Assembly: GCA_902786015.1 (NCBI GenBank)
Contig: CADAAU010000010.1
Coordinates: 225,332-289,331 of the forward strand
Origin: an uncultured Coriobacteriaceae bacterium
GTDB taxonomy: Bacteria > Actinomycetota > Coriobacteriia > Coriobacteriales > Atopobiaceae
DNA: 64,000 nucleotides
Direction: 5' to 3'
Below the pieces are notes generated by a model. That model worked only from the letters and a program-made list of their open reading frames with translations. It made no database searches and was not told the DNA's origin. Each line of letters starts with the position of its first letter. Position 1 is the stretch's first letter. This document shows positions 9,526-17,623 of the stretch, piece by piece. The translations under genes and the position numbers were made by a program.

Positions 9526-9564
9526 GCTCCCTGTTTCGGTCACCGAAGCAGGGAGCGCTTTTTT
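9526..9564 (+). terminator. Rho-independent terminator of the reductase gene
   Basis: Arms GCTCCCTG (9526-9533) and CAGGGAGC (9549-9556) with further pairing TTTCGGT/ACCGAAG inside, followed by a run of six T. Confidence 0.85.
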
Positions 9565-9590
9565 CCAACCGTAGTGATGCTTGTTGGCCA

Positions 9591-10136
9591 CTAGGCAAAT
9601 GTCACAGTTACCGATCCCGTGCCAACTGCCTCGGCGATACCTTCGGCGTTGGTAAGGCGACCGATACGCGTGTAGCTGTAGCTCGTGTCGAAGCTCTGGT
9701 AAAAGAGCACCACGCAATCAGAACCGTAGAGCATGAGGTCGCCCGCCTCGATGCGACCGGGGCGGCTTGGGTTGCTGGGCAGCTGCGTGTCTAGGTAGTG
9801 GTACTTCTCGTTGCCGTTGAGCTCGGACATGTCGAGCTCGAGAGGCAGCATGGCCATGAAGGCGCGACCAAGGTCGCTGTCCTCCAGCTCCGCCTCAAAG
9901 CTCCGGCCGTTTACTGTGATCGTGATGGTTTTCATTGCTGCCTCGCTTTCCTCGGTTTCTTGTTCTGACGTCTCAAGCGGTTCTTTCGTCCCCGCCACCC
10001 CTTGCGTTTGGGCTGCCTCTTGCGTCTTTTCGCTTGCTGTGGGAGTGGCGGCCTCGGGGGTCGCGCCGCAGGCTGCTAGGGTTGCGGCGCAGAGCAGCGC
10101 GCAGACGAGGCGCGCGATACGTGTTCTAGCGTTCAT
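9591..10136 (-). CDS. Lipoprotein with cyclophilin-like fold domain
   Basis: 181 residues. A signal peptide ends in the lipobox LAAC (cysteine at residue 23), followed by a Thr/Glu-rich linker to about residue 65 and then a cyclophilin-like domain: MKTITITVNGRSFEAEL, AFMAMLPLELDMSELNGNEK, GDLMLYGSDCVVLFYQSF, YTRIGRL. This matches the small cyclophilin-like family common in anaerobe lipoproteins; the prolyl isomerase active-site residues of true cyclophilins are not evident. Its start overlaps the end of the upstream flavodoxin-type gene by 11 bases, so the two are co-transcribed. That upstream gene carries a related domain at its C-terminus. Specific function unknown. Confidence 0.8.
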   Translation of the reverse strand: MNARTRIARLVCALLCAATLAACGATPEAATPTASEKTQEAAQTQGVAGTKEPLETSEQETEESEAAMKTITITVNGRSFEAELEDSDLGRAFMAMLPLELDMSELNGNEKYHYLDTQLPSNPSRPGRIEAGDLMLYGSDCVVLFYQSFDTSYSYTRIGRLTNAEGIAEAVGTGSVTVTFA

Positions 10137-11031
10137 GCCAGGGCTCCTCCAGACTGAGCCCGAAGGTGGTGTCGTGGGGGAGTGTGCGCACGAGCTCGTT
10201 GTCCTTCTCCTCTAGGTGTGCGACCACCATGACCCTATACGCGGCCGACTCCTCCTGTCCACTGTGCAGAATCGCAAACCATCCGCCCACCACGCTTATG
10301 TCGCCGTCGTTCCAGCCCTGCTGTTTCTCGTCCTCGTCGAAGTCGCCCTCCTTAAGCTCGCAGCAATAGTCCACGCCCGAGTCGTGGCCCACGACGGTAA
10401 GGGGAAGACGGTTCATGAGGTCGCGCGCCGCCTGCGTCTGATTGAGCGGTGCCTTGACCTCGACGTCGCCGCAGCGGATCACAAGCCGTGGAACGTTGTG
10501 GTCGTCGGGGTCGGCGAGAGATGCGCCGGCCTCGCGTAGCTGGGAAAGCAGCTCGTGCGACTTGTTCTGATCGCCGGCGGCAGTGAAGACGCCCATGTCT
10601 TCCAGGTGTAGCCAGCCTAGGAACGAGTGACGGTATGTGTAGATCGCACCATCGTATACGCCCTTACTACCCGAGCTCAGCAGCAGGGCGGCCTTGCGCA
10701 GTCGGCGCGGATAGCCTGGGGCGTAGATGCGGTCGATTGCGCACTTGAGCTGGCCAGAGAGACCGTGATAGTACACGGGCGAGGCGAGCACCAGCATGTC
10801 GGCCTCATCGAGCGCAGGATAGATGAGGCGCATGTCATCGGCCTGTACGCAGGCGCGCGGGTTCTTCTGGTGGCAGTGCTCGCAGGCGAGGCAGCCCGCG
10901 ATGCGCATGCGGCACACGTCGAACACGATGACGGTGTGACCAGCCGCCTCCGCCCCCTCGCGGTAGGCGGCGACCATGGCTGCAGTGTTTCCTTTGGGAC
11001 GGGGACTCCCGTTGAGAATGACTATGTTCAT
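10126..11031 (-). CDS. Flavodoxin-like NAD(P)H-dependent FMN reductase fused to a cyclophilin-like domain
   Basis: 301 residues from ATG 11031 (GGGAGA just upstream). Residues 1 to about 190 are an iron-sulfur-flavoprotein/NADPH-dependent FMN reductase fold: NIVILNGSPRPKGNTAAMV (phosphate loop), CLACEHCHQKNPRACVQADDM (a compact cysteine cluster) and LASPVYYHGLSGQLKCAIDR. The last 100 residues (APLNQTQAARDLMNRLPLTV, GDISVVGGWFAILHSG) match the cyclophilin-like fold of the downstream lipoprotein. Such two-domain proteins are annotated as flavodoxin-family oxidoreductases in anaerobes; the electron donor and substrate are not known. The CxxC...C pattern could hold an Fe-S cluster. Confidence 0.85.
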   Translation of the reverse strand: MNIVILNGSPRPKGNTAAMVAAYREGAEAAGHTVIVFDVCRMRIAGCLACEHCHQKNPRACVQADDMRLIYPALDEADMLVLASPVYYHGLSGQLKCAIDRIYAPGYPRRLRKAALLLSSGSKGVYDGAIYTYRHSFLGWLHLEDMGVFTAAGDQNKSHELLSQLREAGASLADPDDHNVPRLVIRCGDVEVKAPLNQTQAARDLMNRLPLTVVGHDSGVDYCCELKEGDFDEDEKQQGWNDGDISVVGGWFAILHSGQEESAAYRVMVVAHLEEKDNELVRTLPHDTTFGLSLEEPWHER

Positions 11032-11248
11032 GCGCGTCTCCCAAATGAGTCGAATTCTGGATGACTCAATCGTACGCGCCCCCACAAACAATAACAAATG
11101 CCTATCGTTTATCCATTGCCATGCTAACGAATAATGACATATCTTGCTTTGGTGGCCGTCTTCTGTCCTCTTACGGAAGGCTAATGACGTATCCTTCCGT
11201 TAGTCCACGTTTGCAGAAGGTAAGAGCCGAGGTGGACCCGGGTGGCGG
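11032..11248. other. Intergenic region upstream of the flavoprotein gene
   Basis: No gene. AT-richer than its surroundings, as expected for a promoter. It holds an inverted repeat ACGGAAGG (11173-11180)/CCTTCCGT (11193-11200) and two near-identical copies of TAATGACRTATC, which may be regulator sites. The repressor whose TetR-type C-terminus is found as a fragment nearby could once have acted here; that is speculation. Confidence 0.4.
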
Positions 11249-11358
11249 GTCGGGAGTCTCGTCGGTGGGCACGCCCAGGTGGTTGAATCCCTCGTGCGCC
11301 ACCATATTGATCTGGTTGACCAGGATCCAGTGAGTCACGCGATCGCCCAGCCGGTCGA
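11249..11358 (-). pseudogene. Fragment of a GH1 (6-phospho-)beta-glucosidase gene
   Basis: Read on the minus strand, the segment encodes FDRLGDRVTHWILVNQIN followed by MVAHEGFNHLGVPTDETPD, which matches the region around the acid/base motif of GH1 enzymes (the usual FNE is replaced by VNQ, as in some subgroups). There is no start, no catalytic nucleophile region and no continuation on either side. This is a remnant of about 110 bases, unrelated in frame to the genes next to it. Confidence 0.65.
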
Positions 11359-11375
11359 AGCATTACTGGTGCCCC

Positions 11376-11756
11376 TTATGCAAGCGAGTCGATTCCGTGG
11401 CAGACGAGCCCGACGGCGAGTTCGACGAGCTCCTCCACGGGGATGACCTTACCGTCCGCCACCCACGTGCGGTACATGTTGAGCACCGCGCCCGACTGCC
11501 ACGCGTACACCTGGTGCCAGCGCTCGGGCGTGTAGCCTTCGGGTACAAGCTCCACATGCTCGCCGCTCGCGTCGTCTTGCAACCTGCGCTGCACCGCATC
11601 CCACGACGGGTCGCAGGTAATGGCCTCAAAAAGCTCGTCTTGCTCTGCGTTAAACAGGAAGAACTCACGCGTGATTTGCGCTATGTCCTCCGGCATACGC
11701 AGGTGACCCGTGCGCATGCGCCATGCCGCCGCATAGGCAGCCATGGTCTCGGCCAT
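11376..11756 (-). pseudogene. C-terminal fragment of a TetR-family regulator
   Basis: 126 codons are open on the minus strand. The end, HQVYAWQSGAVLNMYRTW followed by VIPVEELVELAVGLVCHGI, resembles the ligand-binding C-terminal helices of TetR repressors. There is no helix-turn-helix upstream: homology stops at about 11756, where an opposite-strand aldo/keto reductase fragment begins. It could still be expressed as a small protein, but without a DNA-binding domain it cannot be a TetR regulator. Confidence 0.55.
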
Positions 11757-11762
11757 CAGGTC

Positions 11763-12122
11763 GTCTATATCGGGGCGTCAGCCATGTACGCTTGGCAGTT
11801 CCTAAAGATGAACATGATTGCCGAGGCCCGCGGCTGGGCAAAGTTCGTCTCGATGCAGGACATGTACAACCTGGTGTACCGCGAGGAGGAGAAGGAGATG
11901 CATCCGATGCTGCTCGACCAGGAGCGCGTGCTGAGGTATCCCACAAGTTTTGGTGCCTACGAGGCACTGGCTTTAGGCCAGGCGGCAATTGACCTTGCGC
12001 CTGAGTATGAATCGGGCTACACCATTACCATCACGCGCGAGTGCGACGGCGTTCGTATGTTCCAGTGGGTCGCGGACGACAAGGAAGAGCGGAACCTGCT
12101 CTTTGCCGAGGGCGAGCTATGT
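11763..12122 (+). pseudogene. Chimeric remnant: aldo/keto reductase piece joined to a UPF0303-like piece
   Basis: One open frame carries two unrelated partial domains. 11763 to about 11901 encodes YIGASAMYAWQFLKM and FVSMQDMYNLVYREEEKEM, the central strand-helix region of aldo/keto reductases. It is joined directly to LLDQERVLRYPTSF...ALALGQAAIDLAPEYESGYT and MFQWVADDKEERN, which resembles the N-terminal half of the UPF0303/GlcG-like family. Neither half has its catalytic remainder. The junction looks like a deletion scar. The AKR part is convincing; the UPF0303 part is a weaker match. Confidence 0.55.
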
Positions 12123-12168
12123 TCATCTCGGCCGAGGGACCACTCGTTCAGTGTGGAATGTGTCTTGT

Positions 12169-12909
12169 CTACAGATACGGTGACCCGCGCGATTCCTCAA
12201 CGCTTCTGATTGTGAGGGCGTTCTGGTATTCGTAATCGTTAAAATGTTCCCTCTCGACGAAGTCGTCGGGCTCGATGCGGCGGGTATACCAAGAACAGTT
12301 TCCAAAGTATTCTTGCAAGTCCTCGCGTACAAAACCCCTGCCGTGGCGGGCATAGATTTCGTTCCGCGCGAGATAGAGTGTCCAATTGTCATACCCGCTT
12401 AACTCGCTTGCGGAATAGTACCTAGAGGCACTATCGGGAAGCACATAACCGGAATTTCCAGAGCTGCGGGGTGGATTTGACGGTGCGGGCGCAGGTGTTG
12501 GTGCCGGCTCTGGAGTGGCGACAGAGTTCGAGGAACTAGAGCTGGACGAAGACGATCCTTCACTGTGCTCGCTGTCGCTCGACTTCGAGGAGGAAGTGCT
12601 CGTGCTCTCAACGTTTTTCTCCGGCGTGGAAGTAGACTTGGCAGCGGCTTGTTCAACCTTCGCGGCTTTCGAGTCGCCGATTTTGACGACACCTCCCGCA
12701 ACGAGACCTAGCCCAATTACCAGCATTGCGAGAACCGTGCACACTACTGCCAAAATAGGCACGGTGGAGTTGTTCTGCGTTGGTGGGGCTTGATACGCAG
12801 GCGTGGGATTTGCAGGCTGATTGACGTACGTCTGCTGGACGGCCATACCACACTTCGTACAATAAGCTTGGCCGCGATCGAGCTCGGCTCCACAATTGTC
12901 GCAATACAT
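12169..12909 (-). CDS. Zinc-ribbon membrane protein with C-terminal YARHG domain
   Basis: 246 residues. N-terminal zinc ribbon with CxxC pairs at C3/C6 and C17/C20 (MYCDNCGAEL, AYCTKC), then a proline/glutamine-rich stretch, one transmembrane helix at about residues 48-72 (VPILAVVCTVLAMLVIGLGL), a long serine-rich and Pro/Ala-rich extracellular linker (about 90-150), and a YARHG domain (LYLARNEIYARHGRGF). YARHG is an extracellular domain common in Firmicutes and Actinobacteria and thought to act at the cell wall. Topology: cytoplasmic ribbon, extracellular YARHG. Function unknown. Confidence 0.88.
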   Translation of the reverse strand: MYCDNCGAELDRGQAYCTKCGMAVQQTYVNQPANPTPAYQAPPTQNNSTVPILAVVCTVLAMLVIGLGLVAGGVVKIGDSKAAKVEQAAAKSTSTPEKNVESTSTSSSKSSDSEHSEGSSSSSSSSSNSVATPEPAPTPAPAPSNPPRSSGNSGYVLPDSASRYYSASELSGYDNWTLYLARNEIYARHGRGFVREDLQEYFGNCSWYTRRIEPDDFVEREHFNDYEYQNALTIRSVEESRGSPYL

Positions 12910-13040
12910 GGTACTCCCTTCGTCGACAATATTATTATATGGCGTTTTTCACTCCAAATTGCGTAAGAGTCGACAAGGGATTTGTGTAAGGTATTCGATT
13001 CCGGCTGGAAATAGGAGCGGGGTCGTAGGGGTATGTCCAC

Positions 13041-13167
13041 CGTGTAGTTCCGCAGCAGAGTGGGGGCGGGGGTTATGTGCCTGCACGAGTTCCGCAGGCG
13101 AAGCCGAGGACTGTTCGAGTACAGGCGCATAACCGCCGCCCCCACCTGGCGAGGACTGCCTGAGCAC
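13041..13167. repeat. Dispersed palindromic repeat, family I, copy a
   Basis: About 127 bp aligning along its length with 48608-48734. The core is the inverted repeat GTGGGGGCGGGGGTTATG ... CATAACCGCCGCCCCCAC, with GAGTTCCGCAGGCGAAG between the arms. Open frames crossing it are by-products of the palindrome. The rest of 12910-13298 shows no gene. Confidence 0.8.
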
Positions 13168-13298
13168 GGGGACATATCCCAAACTCCCGCGAACAGCGAG
13201 AACCAATCGAACGTGGCAAGGCAAAGACAAAATGAGCGCGGTAACCGATCCGTCCGTGGTTCTTTGGAGAATGCCGGAGAGCCGTGACCCAAAGCCTT

Positions 13299-13724
13299 CT
13301 ATCGCGCTTCGAGCAGCTCGATTTCGAAGTTGAGTGCCTTACCGGCCATCTCGTGGTTCATGTCGAAGGTAATCGCCTGATCGTTTTTGTCGGTAACTGT
13401 GGCCTGAAGTGGCTGACCCATTGCGGAGCGCAGCATGACGCGCTGGCCGACTTCGAGTTTCTCGGCTCCTGGAAGCGTCGCGATGGGCAGTGTTTGCACC
13501 ATGTCCATACGGCGTTCTCCGTATGCGTCCTTCGGCTCAAGACGAACGTTGACGGTATCACCAACGGCCATATCGCGAACGGCGGTGTCGAAGCCGGGTA
13601 TCATCTGTCCTGCCATGCAGGTGAACGCGAGCGGTTCACCGCGGTCGCGAGAGGAGTCAAACTTGGTGCCATCGTCGAGGGTGCCTACATAGTGGACCTT
13701 GACTTGCTTTCCTTCGTTGCTCAT
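13299..13724 (-). CDS. FKBP-type peptidyl-prolyl cis-trans isomerase, SlyD-like
   Basis: 141 residues from ATG 13724 (AAAGG 7 bases upstream); the longer open frame on this strand is only antisense to the glutamate racemase gene. The FKBP core is split by an insert-in-flap region as in SlyD: VKVHYVGTLDDGTKFDSS, GQMIPGFDTAVRDMAVGD, then the flap domain (PKDAYGERR ... ITFDMNHEMAGKALNFEIEL). The metal-binding histidine-rich tail of E. coli SlyD is absent. It acts as a cytosolic folding helper. It is divergent from murI, with the promoters in a 69-bp gap. Confidence 0.93.
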   Translation of the reverse strand: MSNEGKQVKVHYVGTLDDGTKFDSSRDRGEPLAFTCMAGQMIPGFDTAVRDMAVGDTVNVRLEPKDAYGERRMDMVQTLPIATLPGAEKLEVGQRVMLRSAMGQPLQATVTDKNDQAITFDMNHEMAGKALNFEIELLEAR

Positions 13725-13793
13725 GAAAATCCTTTCGTTGGAGTTGCAACGCGCGCTAGTGTACCATGTAGAGCGACAAAGGGAGGTCATACG

Positions 13794-14582
13794 TTGAATG
13801 CAGATGAGTACAAAGGCTACGTTGGAGTGTTCGACTCGGGCGTGGGAGGCATAAGCATATTGCGCGAGTTGGTCCGTGAACTGCCCAATGAGCGATTTGT
13901 GTACTTTGGCGATTCTGCAAATGCCCCTTACGGAGAAAAGACCACGCATGAGGTTCGTGCGCTTTCGTTTGACATCGCGCGCGAGCTTCACAAGGCTGGA
14001 TGCAAGGCCATTGTCATAGCATGCAATACAGCGACGTCTGCAGCGGCTGCCGAGCTCCGATCGGAGTTCGACGACATCCCCATAGTCGGTGTCGAGCCAG
14101 CGCTCAAACCCGCTGTGCTTGCCGAGCGTAACGGTCGCGTACTCGTGATGGCGACACCTATGACGGTTCGGCTGGAAAAGTTCCAAGACCTCTTGCGTGA
14201 GTGGGGGAGCAAAGCGGACGTGGTGTCCGTGCCATGCGAAGGTCTGGCAGCACGCATCGAGAAGGGGCATCTGGATGCCCCCGACGTAATAGAGCTACTC
14301 CGTTCGCTGGTAGGCTCATATGCGGGCAACGTTGACGCGGTCGTTCTTGGGTGCACGCACTATCCCTTTGTGGCACCCCAGATTCGCGCCGTGCTTGGTG
14401 ACGTGCCGTTCTTTACAAGTGGGGAGGGGACGGCAAGGCAGCTACGCCGACTCTTGGAGTCTGGGGGCAAACTCAATCCGAAGAACACGCAAGGTTCCGT
14501 GCATTTTGCCTCGAGTCGGGACACGGTTGAGGAACTTGAACTATATCAAAGAATGTATGAGTGCGGAGACACTCTCGTTTAG
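13794..14582 (+). CDS. murI: Glutamate racemase
   Basis: 262 residues from TTG 13794, with GGGAGGT 6 bases upstream; the open frame extends to 13284 but that part is antisense to the FKBP gene. Catalyses L-glutamate to D-glutamate for peptidoglycan. Both catalytic cysteines are visible: C77 in IACNTATSA and C187 in VLGCTHYPF. The N-terminal DSGVGG phosphate-like loop and YFGDSANAPYG are also typical. Length is normal for the family. No operon partner is obvious on the same strand. Confidence 0.95.
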   Translation: MNADEYKGYVGVFDSGVGGISILRELVRELPNERFVYFGDSANAPYGEKTTHEVRALSFDIARELHKAGCKAIVIACNTATSAAAAELRSEFDDIPIVGVEPALKPAVLAERNGRVLVMATPMTVRLEKFQDLLREWGSKADVVSVPCEGLAARIEKGHLDAPDVIELLRSLVGSYAGNVDAVVLGCTHYPFVAPQIRAVLGDVPFFTSGEGTARQLRRLLESGGKLNPKNTQGSVHFASSRDTVEELELYQRMYECGDTLV

Positions 14583-14794
14583 TTTTCATCGGTGTAGACA
14601 CGAGTTAGTCTGCTCAGACTCAGATGGCAAACTGGCAGGCGTCGATCCGGGAGGCTCCCCCTAGCTTGGTGCGCCCAATGCTTGCAAGGGGGCGGCGGTT
14701 AGGCCGGAAGCCAGCCCCATTTGCCGTCCATGTGTAGGCAACACCGACGGCTGCGATTGAGGGTTCGTCCCTTGAGCCGAAATCGCGTTTAGTG

Positions 14795-14955
14795 AGGATC
14801 GGAACGCCACACGAAAGCCATTCTCAGCTCAAAAAGCCACATGAAAAGGGATTCTGGCTCAAAGCCGGTCGTCTTGAGCCGAAACTGGGATTTGTGTGGC
14901 TGAAAAACCCTCACGAAAGTCAATTCCAGCTCAGGATTCCAGACGAAAAACCTGG
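14795..14955. repeat. Dispersed repeat, family IV, copy a
   Basis: Degenerate direct and inverted copies of a roughly 26-nt unit, read as CCACACGAAA...GCTCAA or its complement TTGAGC...TTTGTGTGG: two forward units (about 14799-14862), one reverse unit (about 14876-14902) and one more forward unit (to 14936). The same unit occurs at 26653-26822. The remainder of 14583-15046 contains no gene apart from the DeoR promoter region. Confidence 0.7.
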
Positions 14956-14966
14956 GACGCGTTCTA

Positions 14967-15012
14967 GCATTGTAAAATGATGGTATACAAGTTCGTTTCA
15001 GGTTTACAATGC
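14967..15012. promoter_or_regulatory. Inverted repeat upstream of DeoR gene (candidate autoregulatory operator)
   Basis: Perfect 10-bp inverted repeat GCATTGTAAA (14967-14976) and TTTACAATGC (15003-15012), 26 bp apart, ending about 35 bp before the DeoR start codon and flanking AT-rich, promoter-like sequence. Widely spaced dyads of this sort are common DeoR-family operators; binding is inferred. Confidence 0.6.
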
Positions 15013-15046
15013 ATGTGAATTAAATTCAAACGTGAGGGAACCAGTT

Positions 15047-15793
15047 ATGTCAAAGCGCGACAATGCAATACTCGAAATGCTTTCGGCGGAGAGAAAGATC
15101 GAGGTGGCTCGCCTCTCGAATCGGCTGGGCGTTTCGGAAGTGACGGTGCGCAAGGATTTGGATGGCTTGCAAAGCAAGGGACTGGTCCAACGCATACACG
15201 GATTTGCAACGCTCACGAATCCCAATGATGTGGGAGGGCGCTTGGCGTATCACTACGAGGAGAAGCGTCGCATTGCATCTGTGGCGGCTACGCTCGTGCA
15301 AAATGGCGATACGGTCATGATAGAAAGCGGTAGTTGCTGCGCGCTGTTGGCACGCGAGCTTGCTGACAACAAGGAAGACGTGACGATTGTAACCAACAGT
15401 GCGTTTATAGCGAGCTATGTTCGAGACAGCAGGCATGTGCAAGTGACGCTTTTGGGAGGAACGTATCAGCGGGATTCTCAGGTGATGGTGGGTCCGCTCG
15501 TGCATACCTGTGCAGCTGAGTTTTACGTCGACAGGTTGTTCATCGGTACTGATGGTTGGATTGATGGAGTGGGGTTCATGAGTTCCGACCAGATGAGGGC
15601 GGAAGCCGTTCGCGCAATGGCCGCATCTGCTTCTGAGGTGGTCCTGGTGACGGAATCAGAGAAGTTTGGTCTTCGAAGTGCGGTGCCGCTCAGACTCTCG
15701 AACAGCACCTTGCGCGTCGTCACCGACCAAGGAATTGACGAGGATTTGCGTCATCATCTTGAGCAGTCTGGCGCACAGATTATGCTTGCATAA
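15047..15793 (+). CDS. DeoR-family transcriptional regulator of sugar metabolism
   Basis: 248 residues from ATG 15047 (AGGG about 8 bases upstream; a GTG at 15032 is possible). The helix-turn-helix carries the DeoR signature VSEVTVRKDLDGLQSKGLVQ followed by RIHGFA. The C-terminal DeoRC domain has the sugar-phosphate-binding landmarks GDTVMIESGSCCALLA and FIGTDGWIDGVGF. It normally acts as a repressor released by a phosphosugar. The convergent Na+/solute symporter gene lies just downstream on the other strand; whether it is a target is not shown by a matching operator, as no second GCATTGTAAA dyad was seen upstream of that gene. Confidence 0.92.
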   Translation: MSKRDNAILEMLSAERKIEVARLSNRLGVSEVTVRKDLDGLQSKGLVQRIHGFATLTNPNDVGGRLAYHYEEKRRIASVAATLVQNGDTVMIESGSCCALLARELADNKEDVTIVTNSAFIASYVRDSRHVQVTLLGGTYQRDSQVMVGPLVHTCAAEFYVDRLFIGTDGWIDGVGFMSSDQMRAEAVRAMAASASEVVLVTESEKFGLRSAVPLRLSNSTLRVVTDQGIDEDLRHHLEQSGAQIMLA

Positions 15794-15832
15794 AAAGGAT
15801 TAAAAAAGACAGCAAAGTCGTACGAGAAAAAC

Positions 15833-15869
15833 GAACGGCGGACGAGAGGTTGTCTCTCGTCCGCCGTTC
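15833..15869 (-). terminator. Strong hairpin terminator between convergent DeoR and symporter genes
   Basis: Perfect 16-bp arms GAACGGCGGACGAGAG (15833-15848) and its complement (15854-15869) around a 5-base loop. On the minus strand it is followed by GTTTTT, so it ends the symporter transcript; it may work in both directions. Confidence 0.85.
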
Positions 15870-15888
15870 AGTGGTTCTTGTGATTCGT

Positions 15889-17394
15889 TTATTTGACCAC
15901 ACGCAATCGTTTGGATTTTGGTTTGGGATTGATTTCAAACGGAACCGCAGGTGTAACAAGCGAGACCAATGGAACGATGGCCAGCGAGAGCAGCATGGCG
16001 ATGGCGCCGCAGTTTACAGGCGAATCAATGAATCCGAGGAACATGTTTGAGGTCGTGAGTCCTACGCCCATAACAAAGCTTGCCCAGACGGCGGCACGCG
16101 AGATCTTGCCGCTGTAAAGACCCCACAGGAACGGCCCGAGGAAGGCGCCGGCAAGTGCACCCCACGAGATGCCCATGAGCTGGGCAATAAAGTTGACGGG
16201 GGAGGTGTACTGCCACAGTGCGATGAACGCAGAAAGTGCGACAAAGACCACGAGCAGGATGCGCATGCAAAAGAGTTGGCCTTTCTCGTCCATGTTGCGT
16301 GCTACGCGATTGCGAATAAGGTCGATGGTGAGTGTGGACGATGACGTGAGGACGAGCGACGAGAGCGTCGACATGGATGCCGAGAGCACGAGCACGACCA
16401 CAAGACCGATGAGCAGGTCGGGAAGGGTAGAGAGCATTGAGGGCACCACCGAGTCGTACACGGGTGCGCCGGTCGTGGGATTGAAGGTCACCTGGGACTC
16501 GTAAAGTCGGCCGAATCCGCCGAGGAAGTAGCTTCCGCCAGCAACGATAACAGCAAAGAACGTCGAGATGATGGCGCCCTTGCGTACGGCATCGCTGCTC
16601 TTGATGGCGTAGAATTTACCGACCATCTGGGGTAGGCCCCACGTACCCAGAGAGGTGAGGACGACAACGCCAAGCAAGTTGAGGGGGTCGGGGCCAAAGA
16701 AGCCAATGAGAGCGCCCTGCATTTGCGAGCCCTCCACAGGAATCTGCGAGAGTGACGTGAGAGCAGCCGTAAAGCCGCCGTTGTTGACAATGACTGCAAC
16801 GATGATGGCGGTAATGCCCACGAGCATGACGACTCCCTGTACGAAGTCGTTGACGACGGTGGCCATGTAGCCGCCAAGCACGACGTAGATGCACGTAACA
16901 ATAGCCATGCCAATGATGCATACGGTGTAGTCGATGCCAAACGCCATCTCAAACAGACGCGATAGACCGTTGTAGACGCTGGCAGTGTAGGGAATCAGAA
17001 ACACAAAGATAATAGCGGCGGCCGCGATGCGAAGCGCGTCGGACTTGTATCGGGAGCCAAAGAACTGTGGCATGGTGGCGGACTTAAGGCGCTGCGTCAT
17101 CTTGCGCGTGCGCTCTCCGAGTACGATCCAAGCTAATAGGCTGCCGATAAAGGCATTACCAATGCCAATCCATGTAGCGGAAATGCCGTATTTCCAACCG
17201 AACTGTCCAGCATAGCCCACGAAGATGACGGCGGAAAAGTAGCTCGTGCCATAGGCGAAGGCCGAAAGCCATGGCCCCACGTTGCGCCCACCAAGCACGA
17301 ACCCTTCGACGCTGCCTGTTTGACTGCGCGTCTTGAGGCCTATGAACACGACCGCCCCAATGAAGACGAGCATCATGACAATCTTGGCTAGCAT
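15889..17394 (-). CDS. Sodium:solute symporter (SSS family)
   Basis: 501 residues from ATG 17394 with GAAAGGAT just upstream. About 13 hydrophobic helices in the LeuT-like SSS fold. Typical sequence landmarks: FVLGGRNVGPWLSAFAYG, the broken helix region with FSAVIFVGYAGQFGWKYG, and GTWGLPQMVGKFYAIKSSDA in the middle. SSS carriers take up sugars, amino acids, pantothenate, nucleobases or sialic acid with sodium; the substrate cannot be read from the sequence. Single-gene transcription unit ending in the 15833-15869 hairpin. Confidence 0.9.
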   Translation of the reverse strand: MLAKIVMMLVFIGAVVFIGLKTRSQTGSVEGFVLGGRNVGPWLSAFAYGTSYFSAVIFVGYAGQFGWKYGISATWIGIGNAFIGSLLAWIVLGERTRKMTQRLKSATMPQFFGSRYKSDALRIAAAAIIFVFLIPYTASVYNGLSRLFEMAFGIDYTVCIIGMAIVTCIYVVLGGYMATVVNDFVQGVVMLVGITAIIVAVIVNNGGFTAALTSLSQIPVEGSQMQGALIGFFGPDPLNLLGVVVLTSLGTWGLPQMVGKFYAIKSSDAVRKGAIISTFFAVIVAGGSYFLGGFGRLYESQVTFNPTTGAPVYDSVVPSMLSTLPDLLIGLVVVLVLSASMSTLSSLVLTSSSTLTIDLIRNRVARNMDEKGQLFCMRILLVVFVALSAFIALWQYTSPVNFIAQLMGISWGALAGAFLGPFLWGLYSGKISRAAVWASFVMGVGLTTSNMFLGFIDSPVNCGAIAMLLSLAIVPLVSLVTPAVPFEINPKPKSKRLRVVK

Positions 17395-17549
17395 AGAAAT
17401 CCTTTCTGACTGGAGGTTTGCGTACCAGCTGCCCCGGGCATCCTTGTGGCCCAAAGCGACGCAGTGATAATACAGCGGATATTCAGGGTCATCCCTCTCA
17501 ATAATAGGTTGGTCTCAATCTTGTAACCGCAGCGAAGACGCAATCGACG

Positions 17550-17590
17550 TGTGGCACAGAACTCCCGGGGAGGTCTGTGCCACATTTTTT
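17550..17590 (+). terminator. Hairpin with T-run, orphan on + strand
   Basis: TGTGGCACAGA (17550-17560) pairs perfectly with TCTGTGCCACA (17574-17584), and six T follow at 17585-17590. Genes on both sides run on the minus strand, so as a + strand terminator it has no obvious client; it also lies about 40 bases past the amylase stop on the minus strand. The loop ACTCCCGGGGAGG shares the core of repeat family III. The rest of 17395-17623 is the symporter promoter region. Confidence 0.6.
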
Positions 17591-17623
17591 AGAGAGAATT
17601 GTGTGAGGGAAAGCGATGCAGTG

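Noticed and set aside
12744..13292. 182-codon minus-strand frame
   Set aside because: It runs through a family I palindrome and the 5' part of the YARHG gene in another frame.
13284..13793. N-terminal 170-codon extension of glutamate racemase
   Set aside because: It is antisense to the FKBP gene; a TTG with a good ribosome site gives a normal-length MurI.
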